64,000 nt of DNA from Thermohalobaculum sp039821125 (GTDB lineage Bacteria > Pseudomonadota > Alphaproteobacteria > Rhodobacterales > Rhodobacteraceae). The position numbers and the translations under genes were made by a program. The notes beneath the pieces were generated by a model. It was not told where the DNA came from, made no database searches, and saw only the letters and a program-made list of their open reading frames with translations. Location of the stretch: positions 1 to 64,000 of the forward strand of contig JBCBOR010000005.1 of NCBI GenBank assembly GCA_039821125.1. The letters run 5' to 3'. Shown here piece by piece: positions 1 through 9,113 of the stretch (position 1 is its first letter; every line of letters starts with the position of its first letter).

Positions 1-87
1 ATCACGGATGGGACTGACACGATCCTGCTGTCCGGCGTGCAGTCCGGCCTGCTGGCCGACGACGATTTCGACTTCGTCGGGGTGTGA
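1..87 (+). CDS. C-terminal end of an RTX/hemolysin-type calcium-binding protein (5' truncated by window edge)
   Basis: The first 28 codons are open from the window edge and stop at a TGA at 85-87. The peptide reads like the tail of an RTX-type secreted protein: a GTDTILLSGV block followed by an acidic DDDFDFVGV end. Such tails in alphaproteobacterial type I secretion substrates combine the last beta-roll turns with an acidic, hydrophobic C-terminal export signal. The rest of the gene lies upstream of the window, so repeat number and catalytic domains cannot be judged. The assignment rests on this short motif only. Confidence 0.5.
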   Translation: MTDGTDTILLSGVQSGLLADDDFDFVGV

Positions 88-338
88 CTGAGGCCGTTGA
101 GGTTAGTGGGATGTATGCGCCTTCGTATGTGCAGTTGGCCCTCCCCCTCGAAACTAATCCAAGCAGTGTGCGCACAGTCGGGTTTCTGGATATCGTCGGC
201 ACGTCTGCCGCGCACACGCTTGCGGCGTTCCGGTTGATGGCAGCCGACGACGGCATGGCGGCGGCACAGCAGTTATTGGCATTGGTCTTCCCCCACTGAA
301 TTGGTCCTCCACTATGTTTAGGAAAACGGAGGAAGGCC

Positions 339-578
339 ATGGCCAGCAAGCGACCCAAGCCCGAGGAAATTGTCACGAAGTTACGGCAGGTTGAGGTTCT
401 GACGGGGCAAGGCATGCCGCGTCTGGATGCGATCCGTCAGATCGGCGTGACTGAACAGACGTTCTACTGCTGGAAGAAAAAGTACGGTGGAATGGGCACG
501 GATCAATTGAAGGAACTGAAGCGTCTGTAGAAAGAGAACGAACGACTGAGAAAGGCCGTGATCGACAGGCGATTATGA
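339..578 (+). pseudogene. IS3-family (IS407-like) transposase OrfA, amber-interrupted and truncated
   Basis: The peptide starts MASKRPKPEEIVTKLRQVE and carries the helix-turn-helix of IS3-family OrfA proteins (RQIGVTEQTFYCWKKKYGG). In intact relatives the text continues LKRLQKENERLRKAV. Here the glutamine codon is a TAG at 528-530, the frame then reads KENERLRKAV and stops again at 576-578. No OrfB follows, so the element is a stump. The 5' flank 88-338 holds no recognisable gene; a 71-codon open frame at 84-299 looks like chance. The stump sits just downstream of the RTX gene end, a common landing place for insertion sequences. 579-722 shows nothing recognisable. Confidence 0.8.
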
Positions 579-722
579 AACGTTGGATTCAATTGTTCTA
601 ACGCCGGATGGCCGGTCCAAGGTTCTCGGCCTTTCGTGCTTTGGACAATAACGTGGCTCGGATAGCGGCTTTCATGGCATCCAGAGGCCCACTCGCCTTT
701 GGCCTGTTCGATGCGGCAAGCC

Positions 723-1793
723 CTAGTACCCCGTCATCTCCAAGTAACCGATGGCCTCGTGGGATCCGACGCCGCTAATGGGCCCTTCCCAATACCCAAT
801 CTGAGTCTCGTTCCAGGCCCGAGGGTTCAGGGGATGCACCGAGACATCCACACCGCGAGAGCGCACGATGACATGCCAACTCGTGGGAACGCGGCGGCCG
901 GGCAGATCGGTTTCCTCGAGGATTTCAAGCTCGATGTCTGCGCCTGAGATTGGCGCGCTACCGCTTGCGCCGATCCAGTTACCGGACAGGTAGTGCCGCC
1001 CATCCTCCTGACGGAGGCGGAACAACATGAGCTTGGTCGTCTCGTCTAGATGCAGCGAGAACCAGTCCCAGCCCGACTGATCCTCCGCCAGCGGCTGGCT
1101 GCTCCATTCGCGATCCATCCAGGCTCGGCCCGAAACCGCGACGACCTGCTCGCCGATCCTCACAGTGCCGTCGGCCCTGAAGTAGGGCTGACTGTAGTAA
1201 TACGACGCCTGGCCGCGATCTGACTTAACGCTGTAGCCCCCTTCGCCTTGCAGAACCGGCGGTGCCTCTGTGCTCAGACGCAGATCGTAACTGAACTTCC
1301 CGGTGCTTGCCTGCAGACGGAGATCCCCGAACCCGAGGGCGGAGGCTGGTCCTTCACTTAAGGCCGCGATCCGCCAGTCATCGATCCAGGCGGCGAAGGG
1401 TTCTGCCACCGCCCCTGCCTGTCCGACCCCGCCACGAGCTAACCGCTCAGCATAGAAGTGCTCATCAGCGGTGGTCAGCGCGATATGCCCCAAGCAAAAC
1501 TGTTGGTTTGCCCAACCTTCGCCGGCGGGCGGCGGTGCGGCTGCTTGGCGAAACAGCGTGTACTGCACCCCGTAGGATTGCCCATCTGCCCCTTCGAGAT
1601 TGGCAGTAAGGTACCACCACTCGATCCGGTAACCAGGGTGCGGGCCATGATCAGCCGGAAAGTCGAGCATGCGGTCGGGTGTGGGATCGTGAAAGCCGTC
1701 GGCATCCGCACCAAGGCCAGCGAAGCCTTGAGCTGCGGCGATCGCGGGCGCCAACAGCAGCCAGAGGGTCAGAACACTAGCGCGCATTGGCAA
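723..1793 (-). CDS. Secreted lipocalin-like / carotenoid-hydratase-like protein (AttH family)
   Basis: 356 residues. A signal peptide covers about residues 1-21 (hydrophobic core LTLWLLLAPA, then AIAAAQG). The mature part has features of the AttH/CrtC-like two-lipocalin fold: GYRIEWWYLTANL near the start, FCLGHIALTT, a YYYSQPYF segment and GRAWMDREWSSQ. It overlaps the 3' end of the permease gene by 17 bp, so it is the third gene of an ABC ATPase-permease-AttH operon. Known family members are exported proteins linked to such permeases; CrtC relatives hydrate carotenoids. No carotenoid gene lies nearby, so I infer an envelope role, perhaps binding or delivering a lipophilic ligand. The exact substrate cannot be told from sequence. 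Confidence 0.8.
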   Translation of the reverse strand: MPMRASVLTLWLLLAPAIAAAQGFAGLGADADGFHDPTPDRMLDFPADHGPHPGYRIEWWYLTANLEGADGQSYGVQYTLFRQAAAPPPAGEGWANQQFCLGHIALTTADEHFYAERLARGGVGQAGAVAEPFAAWIDDWRIAALSEGPASALGFGDLRLQASTGKFSYDLRLSTEAPPVLQGEGGYSVKSDRGQASYYYSQPYFRADGTVRIGEQVVAVSGRAWMDREWSSQPLAEDQSGWDWFSLHLDETTKLMLFRLRQEDGRHYLSGNWIGASGSAPISGADIELEILEETDLPGRRVPTSWHVIVRSRGVDVSVHPLNPRAWNETQIGYWEGPISGVGSHEAIGYLEMTGY

Positions 1794-4200
1794 AAACCTT
1801 CAGCAAGTGTGCAGGGCCGATGCGTGACAGGCGCCAGCTGGGCAGTAGGGCAGCAGCAGCAGCAACCGCGATGCTGAGCAAGCCGAGCGTGAACCAATGC
1901 TCAGGATAAGGGATAAGCGGCCGGCGCCAGCCGAATGCTTTCACGTTGACCACCGCGACCAGCAGCCACGCGAGGATCAGACCCACCGGTACCGCCACTA
2001 TGGCCGTCAGCGCTGCCATGATCAGGGTCTTGCCAAGTTCAAGCGCGGCAAGGCGGCGGCGCGAGATCCCCAATGCCCATATGGGCGCCATTTGCGCAAC
2101 CCGCCGGTCGAACAGGGACAGGAGTGCGGTGAAGAGCGCAACACTCGCCACCAGCATGGTCAGCAAATTCAGCGCCGCGGTGACCGCGAAGGTCCTCTCA
2201 AATGTCTGGCGTGACAGGGTTTTGAGCGCTGCCTGATCGATCACACTATCCGGCGCCACATCGAAGGTCGCCGTCAAGCGCGTCAGGAGGGGGCCGACAT
2301 CCTCGGGCGCGAGCCGGAACCCTGTGCCCATGCGCCGTGCTTCTGGGAAGTCCTGCTCAAGCCGGGCTAGCGATAGCATGATTTGCCCCTTGGGATTGCC
2401 GTAATCCGCGTAGATGCCAAAGATCGTCAACGGTCCGGGGCCAACGTCAACCGTATCACCGAGCCCGAGCCCGAGGCGATATGCCAACTGCTCCGAGATC
2501 ATCGCGCCCTCTCCCGCGAATATCGCGTCCCATGCGCCAGGCGCGACTGCCAGTAGGGGCCAGCCCTCGAGATATGTGGGCGCATCGACGACGCTGCGCA
2601 CCTCGATTGGCTGACCAGCGAAGACCGTGTCTGTCATGCGCCCTGGGAGAACGTTGCGCACCTCAGGCTGGCGCGCGGCCCATGCATCTATGGCACGGGC
2701 CTGGGCCTCGTCGGCGCCACGGACATAGACCTCAGCGGCGAGCTGCCGGTCGAGCCAGTCGAGAAACGTCTCGCGGAACCCGCCGACCATGGTGCCAACC
2801 CCGATATTGGCTGCTAGCGCCAGCAATAGAGCGACGAGTGCAAGGGATAGCCCAGGCAGCTGCTGGCGCATGTCGGCAATCATCCACTCGGACATGGCCG
2901 AGCGTGCGGCCCGCCCCAGCACCGTTAGCATTGCGCCGATCAGTGCTGGAAGGGCCAGCGCCGCGGACAGCAGCAAGCACCCGATGATCACAAAGCCTGC
3001 CTCGAGGCTGTCGCCGTAGACGTAGAACAGTGCCCCGGCCAACGCACAAGCCGCTGCGGCTATCAGACTGCGGCGCACTTGCTTCGCTTGAGCGTCCCGC
3101 CATGCATCCGGACGGGCTGCGGCGAGTGGCGGTAGGCGGTACACCCGCCAGAGCGCCGAGCCCGCAGCCAAGACCGCGCCCCCCACGGACATCGCCATGC
3201 CGGGGAACACCCATTCCGGCGCGAAGCGCAGGGTGCCAGAGACAGAGGCGCCGTAAAGCCCACGCAGGCTGCCTGCCACATCCGGTAACAGGGCGGCGGC
3301 AATCACATATCCCAGTACCAGTCCGGCGAGCCCGGCGAGCAGCGCGAGCAGGACCACTTCTATCAGCACAGCGATAGTCAAGCGCCGCGCGGACACTCCG
3401 CAGGTTCTGAGCGTCCGGAAACTGGCGAGCCTTTGTTCAAGCGCGAGGCCAACGCACGCCCGCACGATCAAGAGACCTACCAGGAACGAGAGGAACCCAA
3501 ACGCGGTGAGGTTCAAGTGAAAACTATTGGTGAGACCCGCGGAGACATCATGCTCTGCCGCCGCCACTGGCGCTAGCCCAAACCGGTGCAGCACATCGAC
3601 GTGCAGACCCATCCCAGGCTCCATCAGGAGGCGACCGATCTGCCACTCCATTCCCAACACCTGCTGCGCTATGCCGATATCCATCACCAGAGTATTCTCG
3701 GGAAGAGAGGAATCGGCGCGTCGCGGCGGCAGGGTCTCATTTCCGACGAGGCGGATAAGCGTCTCGGGTGCGGCGAGGGCCTCCCAAGGCGGTCGTAGGA
3801 AGGCGGGCACCCCTTCGGCCTCGCCTGTCGCTTGAAGTCCTTCCGGCGTGGCGGCCACGGGTAGGCTGATTGGCTCGATCCCAAGGATGCGAAGCCGACG
3901 GCCATCGACGACGATCGTCCCTTCGATCATAGGAGAAACGAGATGACCCGCGCGGCGCAACTCGACAAAGACTGTCTGGGGCATGGACTTACCCGTGTTG
4001 GGACGGAAGACTTTCACATCCGGCCCGCCCAGCAAGGCCGTCGCCTTTGCATAGCTTGCACACGCCTCGGTATTTATGGCCTGGACCCCTGACCAGAGTG
4101 CGGTGGCAAGCGCCAAACCAACCAGCAGCGCCACGATCTGCACTGGATTGCGGCGCCAGTGGCTGGCAAGTGTCGCAAGGGTCCAGAGCGTGACGGTCAT
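1777..4200 (-). CDS. FtsX/MacB-type ABC transporter permease (AttF/AttG-like)
   Basis: 807 residues. One N-terminal membrane helix (about 20-45), a large periplasmic region, then a first block of helices ending near residue 350, further central helices, a second periplasmic domain and a C-terminal three-helix FtsX block (LLTMLVASVALFTALLSLF through LLSIAVAAAAALLPSW). This duplicated FtsX layout fits LolC/E- and AttFG-type permeases that move lipids or lipoproteins or act mechanically on the periplasm. The ATG overlaps the TGA of the upstream ATPase gene by 4 bp (ATGA), implying translational coupling. The gene then overlaps the lipocalin-like gene by 17 bp. Substrate unknown; a role in envelope lipid or lipoprotein handling is inferred. 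Confidence 0.85.
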   Translation of the reverse strand: MTVTLWTLATLASHWRRNPVQIVALLVGLALATALWSGVQAINTEACASYAKATALLGGPDVKVFRPNTGKSMPQTVFVELRRAGHLVSPMIEGTIVVDGRRLRILGIEPISLPVAATPEGLQATGEAEGVPAFLRPPWEALAAPETLIRLVGNETLPPRRADSSLPENTLVMDIGIAQQVLGMEWQIGRLLMEPGMGLHVDVLHRFGLAPVAAAEHDVSAGLTNSFHLNLTAFGFLSFLVGLLIVRACVGLALEQRLASFRTLRTCGVSARRLTIAVLIEVVLLALLAGLAGLVLGYVIAAALLPDVAGSLRGLYGASVSGTLRFAPEWVFPGMAMSVGGAVLAAGSALWRVYRLPPLAAARPDAWRDAQAKQVRRSLIAAAACALAGALFYVYGDSLEAGFVIIGCLLLSAALALPALIGAMLTVLGRAARSAMSEWMIADMRQQLPGLSLALVALLLALAANIGVGTMVGGFRETFLDWLDRQLAAEVYVRGADEAQARAIDAWAARQPEVRNVLPGRMTDTVFAGQPIEVRSVVDAPTYLEGWPLLAVAPGAWDAIFAGEGAMISEQLAYRLGLGLGDTVDVGPGPLTIFGIYADYGNPKGQIMLSLARLEQDFPEARRMGTGFRLAPEDVGPLLTRLTATFDVAPDSVIDQAALKTLSRQTFERTFAVTAALNLLTMLVASVALFTALLSLFDRRVAQMAPIWALGISRRRLAALELGKTLIMAALTAIVAVPVGLILAWLLVAVVNVKAFGWRRPLIPYPEHWFTLGLLSIAVAAAAALLPSWRLSRIGPAHLLKVFANAR

Positions 4201-4850
4201 GCAATCCGCCCCTCAATCAGCCTTACCTGCCGGCTCAGCATCTCGGCGAGGCGCAGGTTGTGTGTGACCATCACCAGGCCACAACCGGTTTGGCCCACAA
4301 GCTCGAGGAGAAGCTCCATGACCTTGTCACCGGTTTCTGCATCGAGGTTCCCGGTCGGCTCGTCTGCCAACACCAGATCTGGGCGCAGCGCGAGCGCCCG
4401 GGCGATGGCCACGCGCTGTTGCTGGCCGCCGGAGAGTTGCTCCGGGTAGCGCGCCGCCAGCCCGTCGAGCCCAAGTGTACGGGTAAGGCGCGTGATCCAC
4501 GTACCATCGTGACGCCCGGAGAGCCGCGCCTGTAGACGTACGTTCTGGTCGACGCTCAGACTGGAGACGAGGTTGAATTGCTGGAAAACGATCCCGATCC
4601 GATCACGACGGAAGGCGGACGCCCGGCGATCACCGAAGGCGCTGATCTCCGTCCCATCTAGGATGATCTGCCCGCTGTCGATCGGTTCTAGCCCGCCGAT
4701 CGTATGCAGGAGCGTGCTCTTGCCCGACCCGGATTCACCGATCAGCGCCAGCGTCTCGCCCTCGGCCAGGTCTAGGGAGACGTCTCGCAGCACCTCAAGC
4801 GGGCCTTCAGGCGTTGGATAGGTCTTCCGGACAAATCTGATCGTTAGCAC
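4197..4850 (-). CDS. ABC transporter ATP-binding protein (LolD/MacB subfamily, AttE-like)
   Basis: 217 residues, a normal length for a LolD/MacB-type nucleotide-binding subunit. Walker A is GESGSGKST at about 38-46, the Q-loop is FQQFNL near 89-94, the signature is LSGGQ at 139-143 and Walker B is LVLADE at 159-164, followed by the PTGNLD element typical of this subfamily. It is the first gene of a leftward three-gene operon with the FtsX-type permease and the AttH-like secreted protein. The 251 bp upstream (4851-5101) contain no gene I can recognise and should hold the operon promoter. Function in the cytosol is to power the permease; the cargo is not determined. Confidence 0.9.
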   Translation of the reverse strand: MLTIRFVRKTYPTPEGPLEVLRDVSLDLAEGETLALIGESGSGKSTLLHTIGGLEPIDSGQIILDGTEISAFGDRRASAFRRDRIGIVFQQFNLVSSLSVDQNVRLQARLSGRHDGTWITRLTRTLGLDGLAARYPEQLSGGQQQRVAIARALALRPDLVLADEPTGNLDAETGDKVMELLLELVGQTGCGLVMVTHNLRLAEMLSRQVRLIEGRIA

Positions 4851-5101
4851 GCGCGTTCTCCAGCCGTGCCTGAGACGTAGTTCGTTCTCTAGGAATGCTT
4901 ATTGGGAACCGTCATCTGCATGTTTAACTCAGGTATCTGCAACGTCTGCTGTACCGGCGATCAGGTGAAACATCAGTGCGCGGACGCAGCGAATGTCGGA
5001 AAAGATGGGCCGCACCGCAGCAAAGCAGCTTGTCAATCCGCGTCAGATCAGGGCCGTCAAACGGTCATTCGACGAGGCAGCGATGACGGTTGTGCGCACC
5101 G

Positions 5102-5554
5102 TTAGTTCCGCACAACGCTGACCGAGCAATTCGCGTGGCGCAGCACCCTGTCCGTGTTTGAACCTAGCATGAAGTCGGCGAGACCTGGATTGTGGGCTCC
5201 CATCACGATTTGAGTAGCCCCGATATCTTTGGCGACATCTAGGATTTCCTCGTAGATCGGTCCATGCCTGGCAATTGTGCGGACTCGCATACCATCGGGC
5301 GTCTCCTGTTCGACGACTTCGTTCAGCCGGGCGAGAGCGTCAGCGACGACTTTGTCCATGTTGAGCGCAGCGGAACCGCCGGTCTCTCCGCGGATAGCAT
5401 AGCGGAAGTCGATCCCTGCGACGATGTCGGGTACAACCGTCAGCGCGACCATCTCGCCGCTTCGCATCTGGGTCAGTTGCACCGCCGTTTCCAAGACCTT
5501 CTCCGAGGTTTCCATCTCAGTCAGGTCGATCGGAGCGAGGATTATCTCTGTCAC
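5102..5554 (-). CDS. Universal stress protein (UspA family)
   Basis: 150 residues, one Usp domain. The N-terminal strand IILAPIDLTE and the C-terminal ATP-binding pattern GAHNPGLADFMLGSNTDRVL (G-x2-G-x9-G-S type) are clear, ending in SVSVVR. The open frame reaches a TTG at 5566, but GTG at 5554 is the better start because a GGAGG lies five bases before it and the protein then begins MTEIILAPIDL. It starts 15 bp after the stop of the substrate-binding lipoprotein gene and is the last gene of the BCCT-lipoprotein-Usp run. Pairing a Usp with an osmolyte carrier suggests a cytosolic nucleotide-binding regulator of uptake; this is inference from context. Confidence 0.9.
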   Translation of the reverse strand: MTEIILAPIDLTEMETSEKVLETAVQLTQMRSGEMVALTVVPDIVAGIDFRYAIRGETGGSAALNMDKVVADALARLNEVVEQETPDGMRVRTIARHGPIYEEILDVAKDIGATQIVMGAHNPGLADFMLGSNTDRVLRHANCSVSVVRN

Positions 5555-5569
5555 TGCAACCTCCAAGGA

Positions 5570-7411
5570 TCAGCGGTATTCTGGACGGACGAACAACCAA
5601 ACCAGCCAAACAAACAGACAAACGACCAAAAAATTCAGGATCGAGATGTCTGCGGCAGGGTTGATCGAGGCCGGCGGTTCCGGCAGCGCCGGGGCGAGTG
5701 CTGCCGCCTGCTTCAACGTTGGATCAATCAGGACCTTGCCGAGGATCGACTTGTTGATCGCCGTCACAGCGGTCGATGAGATCGGCGTGAGACCAGTCGC
5801 GATCGAGCTTGGGCCCTGATCTCCGACAATATCATTCGAGCTCTGATCCGAAGGACCGGCCAGTACAAGCTGTGCGCCCAAAGTCTCGACAGCCGAGAAC
5901 TGGCCGGCATAGGTCTGCCCAGCGATCCTGGTCGGCCGCATGAATGGATACTTCACGAGGTTGGGCCCGTCGCTCCAGCGCAGGATTGGCATCAAGCGAT
6001 AGCTGCCTGCCGCCAGCGCCTCGATCAGCGCTCTATCTCCTGACGGAGAGAAGACGACTGCTGCGTCGGTCGAGCCTTCGCTGAGGCGGGCAAGCAGATC
6101 CGCCGTGGACTGAGTCTCTGCGCCCTCGATGCCCGCCGAAAGGCCTAGACCCTCGTTGAGAATGTTGGCGATCTTGTGCGACGATGACCCGTCTGGCCCG
6201 GTCAGAAAGCTGGTCACAGAACCGAGGTTCGTTGGACCCGCGGCATGGACTACGATGTGTGCGACATTCTGGTCTACCGCCGCCACTGCCTCGAAGCGGA
6301 TATCGCGCACAGGCGTCGCGCCGGAGAGATCAAAGAACGCCTCGGAACTGACAAGGGCAAGACGCGCTTCGCCAGACGCAACCTTGTCGAGTGGGTTTCC
6401 TGTAGGTGTGACTTGGATGTCCTGGCCGGTGAACGCATCTCTGGCCGCTCTGAGGGCGGTTGTCGCCGCAGCGCCGGCGCTGACATCGGTCGAGGCAGCA
6501 ATCAGCAAGGGCTCACTCGCCTCCACCGCGCCGGAGTCTATCAAATCCATCCGTGCCAGCGCATCTCGGGCCACCGCCTGTGGGGACCGGCCCTCGATAT
6601 CGACCTTACCATTCAGCTCCTGCATCATGGCTCCATCGATTTTGTCCGCAAGCGCGTCGAGCGCCGGGCCAAAAATAGGATGCTCAGAAAGCGCCGCCGC
6701 CCTTGCCAGAGGGGAGGCATCGTAAACCGGAAAGAACTGAAGGTCGTCCCGCAGAACGACCAAACCGTAGTCGGCGATCTGTCCGTCCGTCGTGTAGCCT
6801 TCCACGATATCCAAGCTCCCGTCGATCAGCTGATCGTAGAGGCTCGCCCGCTCGCTCAGCGGCACTTCGGTTACTGAGCCGAAGGTAAAGCCGTATCGCT
6901 GACGCATGGGCTCAAAACCATCGAGCGGGCGTTTGGTGAAGTCGTCCTCCACCCCGATGGACAAGTTGGGTGCGCGCGAGACCAGTTCGGTCATCGTGAT
7001 TAGGCCCAGTTCAGTCGCGCGTTCGGCCCGCATCACTAGGCCGTAATTGTTGGCGAACCCGAACTTTGCGCGCCAAGAGAAACCCAGCGGTTCATACAGC
7101 TCTTTCACGCGGGCGGTCGCTGCGTCCCCGTCAGCCATGGGGTTCTGACCCAGCATGACCAAGCCTGTGCCGTTGTACTCAGGGTAGGCGTCTATATCGC
7201 CGCGCTTTAGTGCCTCCTGAATGGCCTGCGTGGTCTCATAATCCACCACACCCGCCACTGGAAGCCCTTCACTCTTGGCGATTTCGGCCATCATGTGAGC
7301 AAGCACTCGGCTCTCGCCGAAGTTCTTCGCACCGAAGGTGATCTGCTCTTCGGCCTCGTCGCAACCCGTAAGTGTCAGGGCCAGCGCGACGGCAATCAGT
7401 TTGCGAAGCAT
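5570..7411 (-). CDS. Dual substrate-binding lipoprotein: OpuAC-type betaine-binding domain plus TAXI/TRAP-like domain plus C-terminal membrane helix
   Basis: 613 residues from ATG 7411, preceded by GGGGGACGAG. The N-terminus MLRKLIAVALALTLTGC is a lipoprotein signal with lipobox LTGC. Residues about 25-300 look like a glycine betaine/choline binding domain of the OpuAC/OsmF group (ITFGAKNFGES, DIDAYPEYNGTG, EGYTTDGQIADYGL). Residues about 315-540 read like a second periplasmic binding fold of the TAXI/TRAP type (VTSFLTGPDGSSSHK, STDAAVVFSPSGD, YPFMRPTRIAGQTYAG). A helix near the end (ISILNFLVVCLFVWLVWLFV) would anchor the C-terminus. It starts 10 bp after the BCCT gene and no ABC or TRAP permease gene is nearby. 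It probably feeds, or senses ligand for, the BCCT carrier. Confidence 0.75.
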   Translation of the reverse strand: MLRKLIAVALALTLTGCDEAEEQITFGAKNFGESRVLAHMMAEIAKSEGLPVAGVVDYETTQAIQEALKRGDIDAYPEYNGTGLVMLGQNPMADGDAATARVKELYEPLGFSWRAKFGFANNYGLVMRAERATELGLITMTELVSRAPNLSIGVEDDFTKRPLDGFEPMRQRYGFTFGSVTEVPLSERASLYDQLIDGSLDIVEGYTTDGQIADYGLVVLRDDLQFFPVYDASPLARAAALSEHPIFGPALDALADKIDGAMMQELNGKVDIEGRSPQAVARDALARMDLIDSGAVEASEPLLIAASTDVSAGAAATTALRAARDAFTGQDIQVTPTGNPLDKVASGEARLALVSSEAFFDLSGATPVRDIRFEAVAAVDQNVAHIVVHAAGPTNLGSVTSFLTGPDGSSSHKIANILNEGLGLSAGIEGAETQSTADLLARLSEGSTDAAVVFSPSGDRALIEALAAGSYRLMPILRWSDGPNLVKYPFMRPTRIAGQTYAGQFSAVETLGAQLVLAGPSDQSSNDIVGDQGPSSIATGLTPISSTAVTAINKSILGKVLIDPTLKQAAALAPALPEPPASINPAADISILNFLVVCLFVWLVWLFVRPEYR

Positions 7412-7421
7412 CTCGTCCCCC

Positions 7422-8969
7422 TTACTCGCGAACACTGCCGACGGCTTCACCGCGGGCTTCGATTGGCTTGAGAGGCGGTGCTTCTTTGCGAATCTCGCGC
7501 AGGAACCCGACAATCTGCAGCATCACGATCACCGCGAACGGAATCGCGCCCGTGATCGCCATGGCTTTGGCAACCGAAATCGACTCCGAAATGACAGTGC
7601 CGATCGTCAGAACTGCGATGAGTGTACCCCAGACCATCTTTTGGATGATCGGTGGATTCAGGTTCCCGTCGGTCGTCATCATCGACAGCACGAAGGTGCC
7701 TGAATCTGCCGACGTTACCAGAAAGATGAAGAGCAGGATGACTGCTAGGATCGTCAGGATCTCGGCCCCCGGGAAGTAGCCCAGAAACGCGAAGAGCGCC
7801 TTCATCGCATCTTCGAAAATGATCTCCTTCAGGCCGCCGCCGCCGAACATCTCGATATAGAAGCCGGCACCTCCGAAGACCGAGAACCAGAGCATCGAGA
7901 ACAGTGTCGGGACGAACACCACGCCCATCATGAACTCGCGGATTGTTCGGCCGCGGCTGATGCGGGCCACGAAGATGCCGATGAATGGCCCCCACGCGAG
8001 CCACCAGATCAGATAGGTCAGCGTCCATCCTGCCGTCCAACCGCCAAGGTCCTCGAACGGGAACAGTTTGAACGACATGGTGACCATGCCGGAGAAATAA
8101 CTGCCGATCGAGTCAATGAACGTCTCCAGCAAGAACCGCGTCGGACCGGCGAACAGCACCCACAACATGATCGCAACGGCGACCACCATGTTCAGGTTCG
8201 AGAGGATCTTGATCCCTTTGTCGACGCCAGTCGTGGCCGAGAGCATGTAGCAGACAAAGAGAATACCGAGGATGATCATGGAGTTCGTCGAGGTCTGCGC
8301 GGTATCAAAGGCAAAGCCCATCCCGTTGCGAACGGCCAAAACCCCCATTGCCAGCGAGCCCGCCAATCCGAACACCACAGACATCACCGCCAGAATGTCG
8401 GCGGCCTTGCCCACCGTGACGCCCGTTGGCCCTTGAAAAAGCGCCTTGATCGGCGTCGAGATCATCGATGACTCGTTCCTCCGGAAGGTGAAATAGGCAA
8501 TGACCAGCGCACAGCAGGCATAGATCGCCCAGGCGTGGAAGCCCCAGTGCAGATTGGTGATCACAAGCGCTTGCCGGGCCGCTTCCGCCGTTCCGCCTTC
8601 CATGCCCGGAGGCCCGTGCCAGTGGTACATGGGTTCGGCTGCACCCCAGACGAGGAGGCCCGAGCCCATGCCGCCTGCGAACAACATCGCGATCCACGAG
8701 GCGGTGCCAAACTCCGGCTCTTCGTCATCCCGGCCAAGCCGTACGTGTCCGTATGGGCCGAACGCCATGAACAACGCCAGGAAGAGGAAGCCCGTGCACA
8801 GCGCAAGCCATCCCCAGCTCACCCCTGTCAGCGCATAGTTTGTAAAGCCGAGCGCGGCACCGGTCATGCCGTCGGGGTCAACAACTCCCCAGATGCCGAT
8901 GCCCGCACAAGCGGCCATTGAGACAACGAATACGGTGTTAATCGTGAGGCTTGATGAGCCGGTGTCCAT
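7422..8969 (-). CDS. BCCT-family betaine/choline/carnitine transporter
   Basis: 515 residues with about twelve membrane helices. The BCCT hallmarks are present: the substrate-site segment GGMGSGLLVWGAAEP at about 99-113 and the Trp-rich helix 8 motif (TYLIWWLAWGPFIGIFVARI), followed by SRGRTIREF. The glycine stretch reads GMGSG rather than the GMGIG common in sodium-coupled members. There is no long cytosolic tail: the protein ends about twenty residues after the last helix, so an osmosensory C-terminal domain like that of BetP is unlikely. A GGGGG precedes the ATG. The gene heads the leftward run with the binding lipoprotein and Usp. Likely role: uptake of glycine betaine, choline or a related osmolyte such as DMSP across the inner membrane. 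Confidence 0.9.
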   Translation of the reverse strand: MDTGSSSLTINTVFVVSMAACAGIGIWGVVDPDGMTGAALGFTNYALTGVSWGWLALCTGFLFLALFMAFGPYGHVRLGRDDEEPEFGTASWIAMLFAGGMGSGLLVWGAAEPMYHWHGPPGMEGGTAEAARQALVITNLHWGFHAWAIYACCALVIAYFTFRRNESSMISTPIKALFQGPTGVTVGKAADILAVMSVVFGLAGSLAMGVLAVRNGMGFAFDTAQTSTNSMIILGILFVCYMLSATTGVDKGIKILSNLNMVVAVAIMLWVLFAGPTRFLLETFIDSIGSYFSGMVTMSFKLFPFEDLGGWTAGWTLTYLIWWLAWGPFIGIFVARISRGRTIREFMMGVVFVPTLFSMLWFSVFGGAGFYIEMFGGGGLKEIIFEDAMKALFAFLGYFPGAEILTILAVILLFIFLVTSADSGTFVLSMMTTDGNLNPPIIQKMVWGTLIAVLTIGTVISESISVAKAMAITGAIPFAVIVMLQIVGFLREIRKEAPPLKPIEARGEAVGSVRE

Positions 8970-9113
8970 GAATTCCCCCGAGCAGAGTCAATTCTAGGTG
9001 CGTCATGGTATTGGGCACACAAGAGTCACCGCATTTCAACGATAGATCTACTATGCCGTGCAATTAATGTGAGGAACTCTATTGAAAGTCGACGTCTCAC
9101 ACCTCGGTGAACG

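Noticed and set aside
84..299. 71-codon open frame between the RTX gene end and the IS3 stump
   Set aside because: No ribosome site, no recognisable domain, and a longer antisense frame covers the same bases; most likely chance.
723..1793. Possible hydroxyneurosporene synthase (crtC) and hence a photosynthesis gene cluster
   Set aside because: The protein has a signal peptide and is fused into an ABC permease operon; no crt, bch or puf gene is present, so the AttH-type call fits better.
4902..5105. 67-codon plus-strand frame in the gap between the ABC operon and the Usp gene
   Set aside because: Cysteine-rich random-looking product without ribosome site; the gap is better left as regulatory DNA.
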